A stretch of DNA of 64,000 nt, from the NCBI RefSeq assembly GCF_000003815.2, contig NC_049995.1, positions 12,270,427 through 12,334,426 of the forward strand. Reading direction: 5' to 3'. Position numbers and translations under genes: made by a program. This DNA comes from Branchiostoma floridae. Taxonomy: Eukaryota; Chordata; Leptocardii; Amphioxiformes; Branchiostomatidae. Shown in pieces: positions 42,820 to 56,500 of the stretch (the first letter of the stretch is position 1; each line of letters starts with the position of its first letter). The notes beneath the pieces are model-generated. The model had not been told where the DNA came from, made no database searches, and saw only the letters and a list, made by a program, of their open reading frames with translations.

Positions 42820-43700
42820 GATAAATGCGTCAATGTGTCATGGGGACCGAGTAAAGTTTGGGTTGAGATAGCTAGAGTGGCAGCTCAGAAAATGAGAGAG
42901 ACGACCACTTGGGAAAGGGGGAGGAGGGGAGGAGGGGGGGGGGGCACGTGTGTGAAAGCAACACCCTTAAACTGTAAACTGTAGAGTGGTCAGTGAACAC
43001 ACGAGAGAGAAAACGTGCAATGGGAAGTTTGTTTGTGACGGTGTTGTCATGAATTGGTACACTGATAAATGCGTCAATGTGTCATGGGGACCGGGTAAAG
43101 TTTGGGTTGAGAGTGGCAGCTCAGAAAATAAGGGAGGCGATCTCATGGGTGGAATGCAACAGTCTTTGTAAACTGTAGAGTGGTCAGTGAACACATGAGA
43201 GAGAAAACGTGCAATGGAGAGTTTGTTTGTGACGTTGTTGTCCTAAAAATTGGTACACGCAAAATATGAGATAAATGCGTCAATGTGTCATGGGTACCGA
43301 GTAAAGTTTGGGTTGAGAGTGGCAGATCAGAAAATAAGAGGGGCGATCTCATGGGTGGAATACAACACCCATGTAAACTGTAGAGCGGTCATTGGACACA
43401 AGAGAGAGAGAGAAAGTGCAACGGGAAGTTTGTTTGTGACTTTGTTGTCATTAGAAATGGGTACAAACAAAATATTTGATAAATTTATGCGTTAACGTGG
43501 TATGGGGACCAGTAAAGTTTGGGCTGTGACCTAGAGTGGCAACTCCGAAAAATGAAACTGAGGCGACCATGGCCACTTGGAGAGAGTGGGAGCTGAATGA
43601 CCCTTGTAATTTGTGGAGTGGTCAGTACTTTTGCTGGACATGGGAGAGAGAACTTGCAATGGATAGATTGTTTGTGACGTTGTTGTCATGACGAATTAGC
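42820..43700. repeat. ~200-bp tandem repeat, about four units
   Basis: GTAAACTGTAGAGTGGTCAG or a variant at 42974, 43168, 43373 and 43606. Units also share AAATGCGTCAATGTGTCATG and GTAAAGTTTGGGTTGAGA. A G-rich tract (GGGGGAGGAGGGGAGGAGGG, about 42916-42943) lies in the first unit. Confidence 0.9.
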
Positions 43701-45100
43701 AGAAAGAAATACTTCGAAGGTCTTGTAATAGGATACCCGGCAGAAATTTATGAGTTTTAGATTTGGAGACACGTTAAAAAGAGAGGGGTGAGGTATAGAG
43801 TCTTTCTCTTCTCTCGCTTCAAACACCTGGATATTTGAAGTGTTTATACCTCAGGAATTACTGATGTTGTATTATAACATTAGTAAAACTATCTTAATTC
43901 ATGATTTCTCTTTGCATGTGATTTGATAGTAACTGTCATACATTGTTCCATGGACGATGGTCGAGCAATAAAGTTCATTCATTCATGAATGAATTGTGGT
44001 CGGAATTTCTTCGATACATTCCCTTTGTTTCTTTGTTTGAAGATCGTTTATTTGCAAAGGTATTTCAAACATTCCAAGCATGCACGTCCCGTCGACTTCC
44101 CCAGAGTCGCAGTTCTGTTACGTAACCAATACCTCTTCTGGCGACACCGGGCGGCCTTGGGGTCAAAGGGTCAACTGTGGAATGACGCAGACATGTACCC
44201 AATTATCCATCACTTGTCGCCGTTTCCGGACCACCTTGTAGGGGAAGATTCGTTTGGTAGGAAGCTAATTAGCTGTACTATCGAGTATTGGTTGGAACAA
44301 GGAGGTTTTAACCTCTTTGGTTGAAAGAAATTTCATTTTCGTTAAATGCCAATATACCACAATTATTACCGTTATCATGGATTAGCACTGCAAATGATTT
44401 AAGCGCTTAAAACATGTTACAAGGAAGTAATTAGGAAAATAGAGTCATAGCTTTTTTGTGAAGGAAGTGGGTCTTGTATAGGCTGAATGTCAACCTAGTT
44501 ATAGTTTACTGGTGTCCCCATACTCTCTTCTCTCTAACAGGTTGGTGATAGGAGAATATGGCAGCTCTATGGCACGAAGACATTTATCACACAAGCTTTC
44601 TTTACTTCGCCACCTCACAATTTGTGGTCACATCTTGCTTGGAGTTTGAAGTGTTCGCTTGTCTGCACCTTATTGCATTAGATAGTTGAATTGTTACTCC
44701 GAGTTATCTAATAGATGCATTTGGTTATCATTCTCATCATTTCTTCAGAATTTGGAAAAGAAATTCACAATGCTTGTCTTTAGCAGCCCACTAAACTGCA
44801 ATACGCCTACTATAAAATATTACTCTTATCTGTAATCACTGTGAAATGCTTAGAGACGAAAGCCTGTCCTGGTTCACCTTTGGATTTGTATCAAATGGCC
44901 AGGAGAATGTATTTTGAGCATTTTATGTTTCAGGCCACTGTATTATCGATATTAATATTTCTTGTCCGGAAGGGGGAGGGGGTGTCAAAACATGACGTGT
45001 GTACTGTGTACCTCACAGGCAATGGTCCCAAGGTACCATGTAGGGTTCAATTCGAAGTTGAACTGCAATGAATAAATTTAGAGGACACGATCTTTGAAGA
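43701..45100. other. Intergenic stretch
   Basis: An open frame at 43989-44324 lacks domain, start context and splice support. A hairpin CAAGGAGGTT/AACCTCTTTG sits at 44298-44319. A related repeat to 7085 is seen near 43810. I see no gene. Confidence 0.5.
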
Positions 45101-45102
45101 AA

Positions 45103-45270
45103 ACTAGCCAAAGGGAGATACAGTGACGTTACTTTTACGTAGAGTCAGGAACGGCAAATTTGAATCTATCTCTGATGAAAATTAGCCAAAGGGGGGGGGG
45201 GGGGGGTTACAGCGATGTTATACTTTTACGTAGAGTCATGAATGGCAAATCTAAAGCCTCAGTGATGATG
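45103..45270. repeat. Tandem pair with a 16-G run in one unit
   Basis: AGCCAAAGGGAGATACAGTG and CTTTTACGTAGAGTCA(G/T)GAA recur ~75 bp later. In the second unit GGGAGA has become a run of 16 G (45191-45206). Confidence 0.75.
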
Positions 45271-45304
45271 GGGAAGGGGGCATAATAATTGTCTTAGGCA
45301 CGAT

Positions 45305-45499
45305 TTTTTCCAATGTCGTGACCTTGAACGAAACAAGATGGCGGCGGATCAATGGATTTTTATAGATATCTATCTTTGTTTAAATATTGATATTTTCAGT
45401 ATTCTCTGGTACAACGATTTTGTAGCACCCGGTAACATTGTGATTTTTCCAATGTCGTGACCTTGAACGAAACAAGATGGCGGCGGATCAATGGATTTG
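45305..45499. repeat. 55-bp direct repeats bracketing an 86-bp segment copied from ~47.0 kb
   Basis: CCAATGTCGTGACCTTGAAC to GGCGGCGGATCAATGGATTT occurs at 45305-45359 and 45446-45499. The bracketed sequence (TATAGATATCTATCTTTG to ACCCGGTAACATTGTGATTT) matches 46956-47041 in the same orientation. Confidence 0.85.
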
Positions 45500-45904
45500 G
45501 TGAGTCAGAAGGGGGAGGGGCAAAGCGCCGGGACGTTAATTGGAATCAGAATCAGAGAGTTTAGTCACGGCCTGAAGTTTAACTTGAAAGGTTGGGAGTG
45601 TGGCACCACAGTGGTGCAAAGCTTTGTACTGGCCCTAAGATAGAGGGAGTGGGTGTTGGTGGGTGGTTTTTGACGGACGCCAAAGTTAAGGAAAAATAGT
45701 CTAAGAGAGAATAAAAACTCAACAAGGATTTAGGCCCGAAAGTATAGGATTAACTTTATAATTAGCAGGTGGAATTGGGGATACTCCCACGTTTATTTAT
45801 GGTATTGAAATTATCCAAACTATGATTTTAGCAATAAGTCGTGCCATAAAACGTGGCCTTTAAGTTAATGCAAGAAATTTGTGTTCTAGCCATGATCATA
45901 TCTT

Positions 45905-46410
45905 CATGTCGAAGATGGGTTTTAGCCATCTTAATTCATCATGTGTTAAAGCCATCTTGTTCCATAATGTGTTCAAGCCATCTTGTTCCATAATGTGTTC
46001 TAGCTATCTTGTTTCATCATGTGTTCTAGCCATCTTGCTTCATCATGTGTTCTAGCTTTCCTATTTTATCATGTGTTCTACCTATCTTATTTCATTATGT
46101 GTTCTAGCTATTTTGTTTTATCATGTGTTCTAGCTATTTTGTTTCATCATGTGTTCTAGCTATCTTGTTTCATCATGTGTTCTAGCTATCTTGTTTCATC
46201 ATGTGTTCTAGATTTCTTGTTTCATCATGTGTTCTAGCTATCTTATTCCATCATGTGTTCTAGCTATCTTGTTTCATCATGTGTTCTACCTATCTTATTC
46301 CATCATGTGTTCTAGCTATCTTATTTCATCATGTGTTCTAGCTATCTTGTTTCATTATGTGTTCTAGCTATCTTATTTCATCATGTGTTCTAGCTATCTT
46401 ATTCCATCTA
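45905..46410. repeat. 26-bp minisatellite, about 19 units
   Basis: The unit contains CATCATGTGTTCTAGCTATC plus TTGTTT and is strictly contiguous, with no spacers. It lies just downstream of the cytokine gene's polyadenylation region. Confidence 0.95.
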
Positions 46411-46647
46411 CTATACCTTCGTGTCATCAACTGTTTTCTTTTGTGGAAAATCGATAAATCTTGTTTTTTAATAAAAAGAAGATAAAATGTGAATCTCTCT
46501 TCGTTCATTAGTAGCAACCTGGACTTTCAAATATGTCTTTTCACGAGGGGCATATTTAAGAGATATATTCGTGATATTTATGAACATCTATTCTGATAGT
46601 TGTTTATGAAAAGACGAGGAAATGTCTTGTTCCTTGTAAAAAAACTC

Positions 46648-46653
46648 TTTATT
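46648..46653 (-). terminator. Polyadenylation signal for the cytokine-like gene
   Basis: AATAAA on the minus strand, about 925 nt 3' of the stop at 47578. This would give a long 3' UTR that includes the AU-rich nonamers at 46856-46886. Confidence 0.5.
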
Positions 46654-46855
46654 CATTCAACTCTCTGTAGAATTACACACATTTTAACAATACGTTGGTT
46701 TTGAAATTCTTTGGTATAAATAATTAAAGGCAAATCTTATAAATTACTGTAATAAATAGCATTAAAACAAAATCAAAGGTGCGATAACGCCACATGATAA
46801 ATTAAATATCTGAAGTATAACTGAATGAACTGTAGGGGTATAAACCTTATTGATA

Positions 46856-46886
46856 AATAAATAATAAGAAAACACACAATAAATAA
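46856..46886 (-). promoter_or_regulatory. Two UUAUUUAUU AU-rich nonamers in the 3' UTR
   Basis: TTATTTATT on the minus strand at 46864-46856 and 46886-46878. This nonamer is the core of AU-rich elements that destabilise many cytokine mRNAs. The region is AT-rich overall, so function is inference. Confidence 0.45.
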
Positions 46887-47577
46887 GCTTAACCATAAAC
46901 CTACCACAAAGTTTCTATCTTATGTACAATTCAACTAGTGTTGTGACGCAGTCTTATAGATATCTATCTTTGCTTAAATATTGATATTTTCAGTATTCTC
47001 TGGCACAATAGTTTTTGTAGCACCCGGTAACATTGTGATTTCCATATAAGATTTTTGTTTGCTATAGCTAAATGTGTTTTATGATACACAATAAATACTA
47101 TGTCATGCTGACATACATATTGCACACGCACACATCATGTCCTAACTAGCAGCATTTATACCAGCGTGTGTCGGGGTCACTATGCAACAAACTTCGCACG
47201 ATTCATGAGAAGTATAAAAAATATACAAAATTCCGTATTAAACCCTTAATAGTATCAAAATAGTGTACACTAAGGTTGACTTTGGAAACAGGGAATAGAT
47301 ACTCTTAGAAGGAATGGTTGCCCGGCAACCAGGGTTCAGAGTTCAAACACAATGTCGCGTGAGGCGGCCACTTGGGATTACGTCACAGCTGATGCGGCAT
47401 GGAACGGATTAAAAGTTACCTGCGAATGAAATTTCTGCATATGCTACCCGCATGAAAAAATATTCTACAGTTGTTGTTTTTTTTGCTCCACGTTGGCACG
47501 GAATTTTTTAACTGCTTCTCCTTGGCAAGTTTATGACGTCATCAGATACGCGAAGATGCGCTCACGAGTCGATGACG

Positions 47578-50500
47578 TCACGACCGTCTCCCGGTGTGGG
47601 TGGGACTCCGTGTCGTTCTGCGGCAGCCATTGTTGTAGCGAAGTTTCATGAAGTCTCGTTGGACTCTCCTGAGAAAGTCCACGAAGTCTCGTATAATAAT
47701 GTGGTCTCGGAGACTGCGGTCGTACTCGGAAGGCGTTTCGGAGAGATGCACGGGCGCTGGTGTTGCGTTGTCGGTCTCGTCATTCTCAATGTTCATCAAG
47801 TGCATCTGTGGAAACATAACAACGAAGAACAGATAAGTATACGTGTAATTACACATCTTGTCATTAAAACTGAAGCAAAAAACTCAACACCCTTGCACTT
47901 TTCTTCTCACAAAATTGATACTAACTCTCTCGTAGTTAGTTTTGAAACTACTGCGCTTTCCTTTTTTCAGTGTCTCATGCTTAGCACCTTAAGTCCTTCA
48001 GAGCCTGTCAGACTTTTTAGTATTTTACCACACCTTTCCCACTTCCCACACCTTACATTGGAAGATATTATACAACAGTAGAGCCCGAGTCCACACCAAA
48101 GCAGGCCACAATATTACTGTTGTCCATACCTTTGTTTCTGTTTCTGTTTCATTATTGCATAACAACAGGCATGTGACATAGGACCATGTTGTATTCTGTG
48201 GATGTATATATGTACAAACTAAATTATATTGAAAGCTACTATTTCTAACAAAAACATTACTTCAATTAAATGAAAAATGTTTGGTTTCTATGTTATTTAT
48301 CTGATTAAATTTTACCAATTTTGCGTCCTCATCATAGGCGGCCATTTATTCGAAGAGTACTAGTTCAAACTTATTCTAGTTCCATTACTGAACTATACAT
48401 TACTTACCTACTTTAGATTGCATCCGATTAGATTTTATTCTATTATCTTGATATCATAGACGTTTCTGCCTTTTCAATTATATACTTTTTTCAGAATTAC
48501 ATTTTACTATTTCAGTTCTTTGTGATACAGTAAAGTTTCTTTTCTTTACCGGCTTGTTGAAAAAAAAAGTCTCACATCTAACTGGAGACCCAAAAATAAT
48601 CACTCATTAATAGAAGAAATGATCACTAATTATTAAGACAAATAAACATTGATTAGCAAGTTCCTTACCGTAGTACTAATGGCGCGCATGAGGCTTCTCG
48701 TGTGCGACAAGACGTTCTGTAGTTGCCTGGACAACTTCTCCTCCAGCCTCCCGGCTTCTCTCACCACAGCCTCGCCCTCGTCTACTTCCAGCACGTCTAA
48801 GAAAGGGTAGAGTAGGTGGAGGTTGTGGCGCATGGTGGTCAGACGTACATCACTCTGTAGAACAACGGGAGAAGAACACAAACATCATAAGTTATCTGTT
48901 CTTTAACTGTTATTGATGAAGAATTTATGAGTGCCATTTTGATGTGGACTCTCGCGAGATCACAGCTCGGCGAGAATTCTTGAGAGCTGGGAAAGTCAGT
49001 TTCCACACTTCAAGGACAAGGACACAACATTGGTGGACAAATATGCAGATCAACTTATTTCTGAATACACAGTCTTATTTGAAATCGCTCTCCTTTATTC
49101 TATCTCTTACCCATTTAATCTACAATATGTTTATTCCTGTTTTACGTTTATTTCTGTCATAAGATTGTTAGTCCTAACTGTGATGCTTTTAAATAGCTGA
49201 GATTTAAACGTCTTTCCGAAGATAGAGCGACCAGTGCTTTCTTTGGTATTGGTATCATTTAGCTAAGTACAGGTCGCGATTACCCTACGACCTTTTGCCC
49301 CTTTGTAAGACACCAGGAAACCGCTAGAGGGCATATTTTATAACAATATAATGATACAATGACAGACTTGCCAAGATTAACCATATTTGGTAAGATAATT
49401 CTAATTCCTACAACATCACCAAATTTGGGGATCTTTATAACTCATTGTCATCACTGGCGACTTGACCATATTTGGGATGCATGCTGATAGCATAATGACG
49501 TGACGTCAGAGAAGCATTATCTCAGGAGAGGATTGACTTTGTCGTGACGTCATGACACGCAGGGGGTAATCCAGCGGCCATTGTGATTGTGAGGAAAGTT
49601 GTCTGACATGCGTAATTATAATGACTGAGAATGCGATAATTACAAAAGTAAGTTTGTCTTTCTGCGTTATTTGTTTGCAAACAAGCTTAACAACATAATG
49701 CGACAATTTGAAACGCTTTTAGTTACATATGCATGGCTTAGGCGTGCCAGCGGCTTGGTCTGACACAACTGGCCTTCGCAAAACTGGTGTTTTACGCCCT
49801 AAAGACGGTAACCTGGTCCCCGGTCCTTCCCAGGGATTCGGGCTGGGATTCCTCGACAATCTAAGCTTTTCTTCCCGCCTGGCTATCTTATAATTAGCTC
49901 ACCCGGCTAATTTTTCCTGCATTTGTTCTATTGTTGCTGAAGTGACTTCTAGGGGGGCTGGGGCAAAGTTTCCTCGGGGGCATGTTGCGCCTGGTGCCGA
50001 ATGACTAGCGTATGCAGGCCCTGACAAGGGTCTGGATCCCAAGTTATCCCAAAATGCAGTCGTGCCAGTTGGCCAACAGATATAGATAGAAGTCGTAAAA
50101 ACTGTGACAAAAATAAAATGTTTTATTGGGGAGGGGGGCAAACTTTCAAGTCAAGATTTTCGGAATGACACGATATGACCATTAGGGTCGAACAAATAAT
50201 GCAAACTATGTGTCTAGACTAACATTTAGACAAGTATGATTCAACATACATAAGGGGGTGTGGCGCTAGAACAGAGAGGTAGAGCTAGAACAAAAGACAC
50301 ATGCCACTTTTATGACCTTAAGGTCAATTCTGCAATGCAGAGAATTGAAAGTATGCATTGAGAATAAGATATTTATAATCTTGAAAAAACATTGACGAAT
50401 TGCGATGAATGTTGGATGACATCTTACTGTCACCTTAAGAGAGATGTCAAGTCAATAAATAGGACCTAGTGGAAGTAATTACGAAGGTGTGGTCACATTG

Positions 50501-53500
50501 TCGGCGATCCAGAAATAAGCCCAGGGATTCCCCCCTCCCCAAGCCTGTAATTTTCCAAGCCATTACTAGTACTATAATATCTCTGTGTACGTACAAATTA
50601 CAACAAACCGCACCTACAACTCGTGACCATGACAAGTCTTAGTCTCCAAGCAGACGTGTCAGCTGGATGACAAAAGAGAAGAATTTGGCCAAATAGGGAC
50701 AAATAAGCTACTATAGGTTTTTAGGCAGTCTTTTGCAGTCTATCCAGCTATGTACCGGACGGTCAGTTCACTCATAGGCCAATTAAGTCCTACTAGACCA
50801 TATTCTCCTACTACTGTTCGACCTAAAAAGTTGGCCATATTCCCCTATCACTGTTCGACCAGGCCGGAGTATGGTAGAGACTAGACAAGTGTAGCTAATC
50901 TTTTTGCGAACACAAATGCCACAAATTTCAGCAAAACCCCTAGCTCTTAAACTGTCTATTATTAAGATAACGCTAGCTTTCTTTCTATTTTTTTTCTATA
51001 TTGGCCCAAAAATATTTTGACCTCATTGTTTGGCCTAACGTCTTAGCAGGTATGTTGCAATGTTACACGCAATTTTTAAGCATCAAGGCTTCACGGGATA
51101 TTATAATCAGGTAAGAAATGGCAGATATGACAAGAATGCAGGTGAAACATTTTCGGTATGTCAAAAGACAGGTGCGATCAGGCGACTTCCTGTACGTTTC
51201 CTTATATCTCAGCAAAGGTGTCGTCCTCGCCTTCGGGCACACCTGTGCTAAACCTTTTGACCGTCTTGGAATGTTGGATATGGGCCAAGGAAACTACCTG
51301 TAGCCATATACGCCGGAAGGACGACACAATGACATTTCCTTCAATAAGAACAATGCCCGTCACGTATATTATACAGCACAGTCGCACATCCTGACATCGC
51401 CGTGCGATATTGTTTACAGATCAACATAGCATGTACAAGCAGACATGTGCCGGCATAGTTTAACTCTCGTCTGTGTATTTACAGAAAACAAAAGCGGAGT
51501 TTACAAAAACAGGGACTGACATTGTTGTGACGCAAACCAGAGCCAGAAAACACTTCCCTTGTTTACAAGCTTTTATAACAGTTCACCTGACCGCAAAATA
51601 TAGACAAAACGATATGGTCTGCATACAAACACAACAACCATATCCCGTCTGCCCAGAAACTGACCATGGAATAACAAATATTCTTATGATACTAATATTC
51701 CAAGCAGCACAAAGAGCAACATAGTCCTGACTTGTGTAAATACATATTTTCTAAACACAACATTGTACCGTAAGCTTTAAGATTTGGATCAGTGGTAAAC
51801 AACAACACATGGGAATTCGGAAGTGTGTTCTCTGACATTTTGAAGGTTGGATGCACTTCATGACTATGTCTTATGATTTCTAAGTCGTCCTCCGTCCTTC
51901 CAAGACACGTACGATGACTCTTCCTCGACAAAAACATTTCTTACGGACATACGCAGGATCTGGATTAGGATCTCTGGCACTGTGGGTGTATACATGGTGA
52001 TAACACGCGTGCCATGTTTTTGTTTTGAACGGAAGAGAGAAACACCCCGGTATGACTCAAGTAGCCAAAACACGACCCCGAATATATGCTGGATGAAACG
52101 CCATGACCTGCGGTTTGACAGGGCAAGTCTGGATTTTTTAACGTACGGTAGTAAAAAAAATAGTAATGCTGGGAGGGGGGTACACACATTATTAAAGTCT
52201 TTGAAGCCAGCGAAGAGTGTAAATTTCAAAATTCGATTAACGAAATGATTGTTAAGAATGTTTCCCCACCCTTATGTTGGTTATATAAGGTCATACGTGA
52301 ACGTTTAGTACCTCACGGGGACTTTGAACTCTACAGTCAAATTTAACTGAACACTTCATCAAAGAACATCCTCAAACCCATCATCCGATATCATTATACA
52401 CGGCGTGGCAACACTTAACTGTGTCTCCGAAGTCCTCCTAGAATGAAATTATACCTTACGTAAGATGTAATAACAGCATTGCGTAACGTAGCCCCAATTT
52501 CATATGTATTGTCTGAAGGATGCCAACAATAACAATCTGAAGGCACACAGACAAATACTGGCGCATGCACACGTTTGTTTGAATGAACACACACACCATG
52601 AATGAGCTTCATTAATCTCAGGATATTTTCCTAGTTACAAACAAACACATCGCCAAGACTTCCTGAAGAAGTGAACACTAATAAAATAGGGCACAAAGTA
52701 ACTTTTTCTACATAAAAAGGCCTACCAGGTGTGAATAAAATGAAGACTGGTGCTTAAGTCGTTTTCTAAGGTCGCAGGTGCACAATCCTTTCAACTTTAA
52801 GTCTTTAGCTAGCCTTCTCTCCGACGTGAAATCCTATTTATAAAGTGCGTACAGGAAACGTTTAAATATAGGCCCCGTGGCTGATCCGTTCTAACGGTTC
52901 TTCTCGTGTTAGTACAGTGTAACGAAACTCCAGGTCGGTGACGTAGAGGGGGGATTTAGATAGCGGAGAGGATTACAAATTCTAGCCTGTCCGGAGTCAA
53001 ACACACCGACACAAACTTCGCGAAATTCCTCGGTAATTAACCTCTAAGACCACTACCTCCCACTCTAAAGCTAAAGCTAACTTCCAGGAGGAATAATCTA
53101 CAAACACCGGTGGACACACATCAAATAGATTGTTGGTTTTTGTCGGGCGGAAAGACGACCTGAGTGCCGGCGGTATAGAACAACCATTCACGGGCAAGGC
53201 GAGACCACGGCCGGAGGTGTAATAGTCTCCAAGCAGACATGTCAGCTGGATGACAACAGAGAAGAATTTGGCCAAACAGGATAAAAATACGTTGCCATGG
53301 GGTTTCAGTCAGGGTGTTTTTTGCAGTCTAGTTTCCAAGCAGACGTGTCAGCTGGATGACCAAAGAGAAGAACTTGGCCAAATAGGGAAAAAAATAAGTT
53401 GCCATGGGATCTCAGTCAGACTTTTACAGTCTATCCAGCTATCTCATCCGGCTAGACAATTCACTCCTAGGCCAACTAACTTCTACTACAAGGCTTTTTA

Positions 53501-56500
53501 TTTCTAACTTGGCCAAAGTCATCTATTACTACTCAGCCAGGCAGGAGTCTGGAAGAGACTAGGAGGTTGTGAAGTCTCACAATCGGCGAGACCAACCTGG
53601 GTGGCGGTCGGGCTAGCCCCTCTTGCACCCGCTACCGACCGGGCATTCCTTAGATCATTAGTTCCCGACAGTCGGAACCGGAACGTAACGTTAGATCCCT
53701 GCCCAAACCTCAGCTCTAGTGGCGGGGCATCACTCTCTAGACGCTGACATTTGTTCTCACCGGGCGGCTAAACGATTAACACGCAAACGGGGACATTGCG
53801 TACATGTGGGGCCGGACCGCGGATGTCGTCTTTGTGGGCGAGTCTTGGCATCCAGCCTACCGCTTCAATACAACTTTAGATTTACTAGTGGGAAATGCAC
53901 ACACAAATTAAAGTACCGATTGAGGCTTTTATATTCTATTGCAAAGATTTGTGTTGTTGAAAGCCTGATGATAATCGGAAGCAAACTATCCCCATCAGTA
54001 AATGTAAACAAATATTTCTGGAGGCGTTTTTTTTTTCAGTGACTGTCAGTTACTTTCGTCGTCTATTCCAGACACCAAATGTCCCTGCTTCTGTATTATA
54101 TAGTAAGAAAGACCCTTGTTTTCACGTGTAAATTTTTAACCATGACTCTATCAGATAACATGCTTGTTGGCCTTGACCGTGCCTTTTTTCTAAAGTAACC
54201 TGCTGACTAGGCCAGACTACGTCTAGACATGGAAACGACGTGAAAAAAAATATTTCAAAAACTCTCAGCAGACGAACCTTCTGTAAAAAATTAACTTCTC
54301 TTTTATGCTTATGTACAGCATTAGGAGGTAAGAATCAGCACTGCAATTTAGAATTTTGATTCATTAGAGTACTTTATTGCGAATATCTCTACATGTATCA
54401 TTGCTGTGCAACGCTCTGATTGACTTGTACTTAGCCTCCAAGTCAGACCTTTGGCTGGGTGACTGTTAGAAAATCGGGCCCAATAAAAATTGATACAGAA
54501 GCAGAAAACAGTACATGGTTAACCAATAAAGCATGCCCAAGAAGTCTGCTTGTTGTGCTCTGTTTGTTACGGCATAAATATACAATAAAGGTCTTTATCT
54601 GTCCAATACAATGAACAAGTGGCCAGGTGTGTTGTATGATTGTTTCACAAACGCTTTGATCTCTGACAGAGATAATTTTGCGGTAATTTTTTCAGGAAGC
54701 AATTTTGGTAATTTTGTTGACCATCAGATTTTGAAGATGCTGGTCTCTGTGCTGGTTATTTTAACCGTCTAGACTCTTCAATAACCACCTTTGGGACGTG
54801 TGGTAAGAAAGAGGCTTGTTGTTGGCGCGGATGTCTTGACTTAGGGCCTGTGTATTGGCAGGAAATGGCCAAATGATCGATTGTGACCATTCATTCTCAG
54901 TCCGGAAGGGGTCTTGAATTGGCCTTATCTACAATAGGAGGTGTATGTTGTACATAAAGCTGCCAGTGTGTACAAGTCAAGCTGCTAAGCGCTAAATCAG
55001 CTTCAATTGTGACATTGTCACTTCGCCAACCACTTGAATCGACTTCTGATGTTTTGCCGCGTGTTATCTAACAAGATTCTTACATCAAATCAATTACATG
55101 ACATACATAATTAAAGGTTTCGGTTACGCTTCAAACGCGGGAGCGGATTTGTTGTATTTTCGAAGCGTTAACGTGATTTGGGTTCGTCATAGAGGGCCTT
55201 TTGAGTCCACAGCTTGACAAGGGCACACCCGGCTTATGTGGTTCCCCTGTTGAACAAACAGTAGCTTGTGTATCCAGGGTTATACGAGATGACTCTAGCT
55301 CGCGGCCTTTTCTCGCTCTAGTAGAGTCCGCGCGTGTACGAGCGGTATTCACTCCGTTCGCCCTCAAGCCACGATTGTTCGCACACCATACATGACAAGG
55401 CTGGGACTTGTTGGAGTGCTACTAGCCACAATGATGTATAAACCCTACACACAAAACTAGAGATCATTCATGGTCACGACGGACAACTTACACGCTGCGC
55501 TCGCTCGTTGCTCTTTTCTGGAAGTCAGGCAAGCAGACTATCAAGGCTTTAGGTTATACCGTTAAGTAGATAGCGCTATACTAACCACAGGGGAACTTGC
55601 GTTTTTGTGTTATTAAGAAACCTGCGTACGTGTTAAAATATCACAATGCAACAGTTGCCTATCTCGCTATCTTATCTCATCTTCCTCGTTATCTTATTTT
55701 CTTCCTTTTGATTAGGCACGCGCTATGGATATGTCTTTTTTATCTTCCGACTTGTCTGTAGTCCGCCCCAGGTGCGTAAGTGTGGACAATAGATACACTG
55801 TGTACAATGAAGAGACGACATGCTAACCAGAAAAACGTGCCCTTTTCCTCGTCATGAGGAACTATAATTGGAACAGACGTACAAACCAAGAAGCTTGACT
55901 AGTTTCAAACAAAAGAGATATCCCGGGTCAGAAAACAATTATAGGTCAGTTACTACGTCATAGGATCCCCTTAAAAAAAGCAGAATAGCCTATTTATAGA
56001 CCTATTTATACCGATCTAGGATGCACGTCAAAAATGTACTCTTTTAAAGGACTGCTACGTAAAGTAGAAGTTGACACGAATACAAGTGGCGAACATGTTT
56101 GTAAACTGTCACATGCCTATCTGTATAATAGATATTACGTTGACGATGTAAACGCGTAATGTTTGTAATCTTATACTGTTGAAAACACTGTGATTATGAT
56201 GGACAGATGGCAGCATTTATATCAGGTGTTAAGTAACAACATAAAGGCCGCATATACACATGTACGTACGGTCAGAGAGTTGATTGATCTACTGCTTCAG
56301 TGACTATAGCCTGTAAATTCATACTTCCCAACTGTCCTACAAAGATCTAGACACGACTGCTAAGTACAGTTGACACTTTGATCCGAAAACGTCAAACAAC
56401 GATCTTGTCTTTCCTAACGACGGAGACAAACTTTCCCCAAGAATTTCCCGGTTTGAGTTTATTTTGTACATAGCCTCTTTCCTGACCGGGGCATAGCTTA

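Noticed and set aside
43989-44324. 111-residue plus-strand frame
   Set aside because: Ends in a short hairpin repeat and shows no domain. I could not support it as a gene.
45905-46410. CRISPR-like regular repeats
   Set aside because: The 26-bp units are contiguous with no spacers, and the context is eukaryotic. It is a minisatellite.
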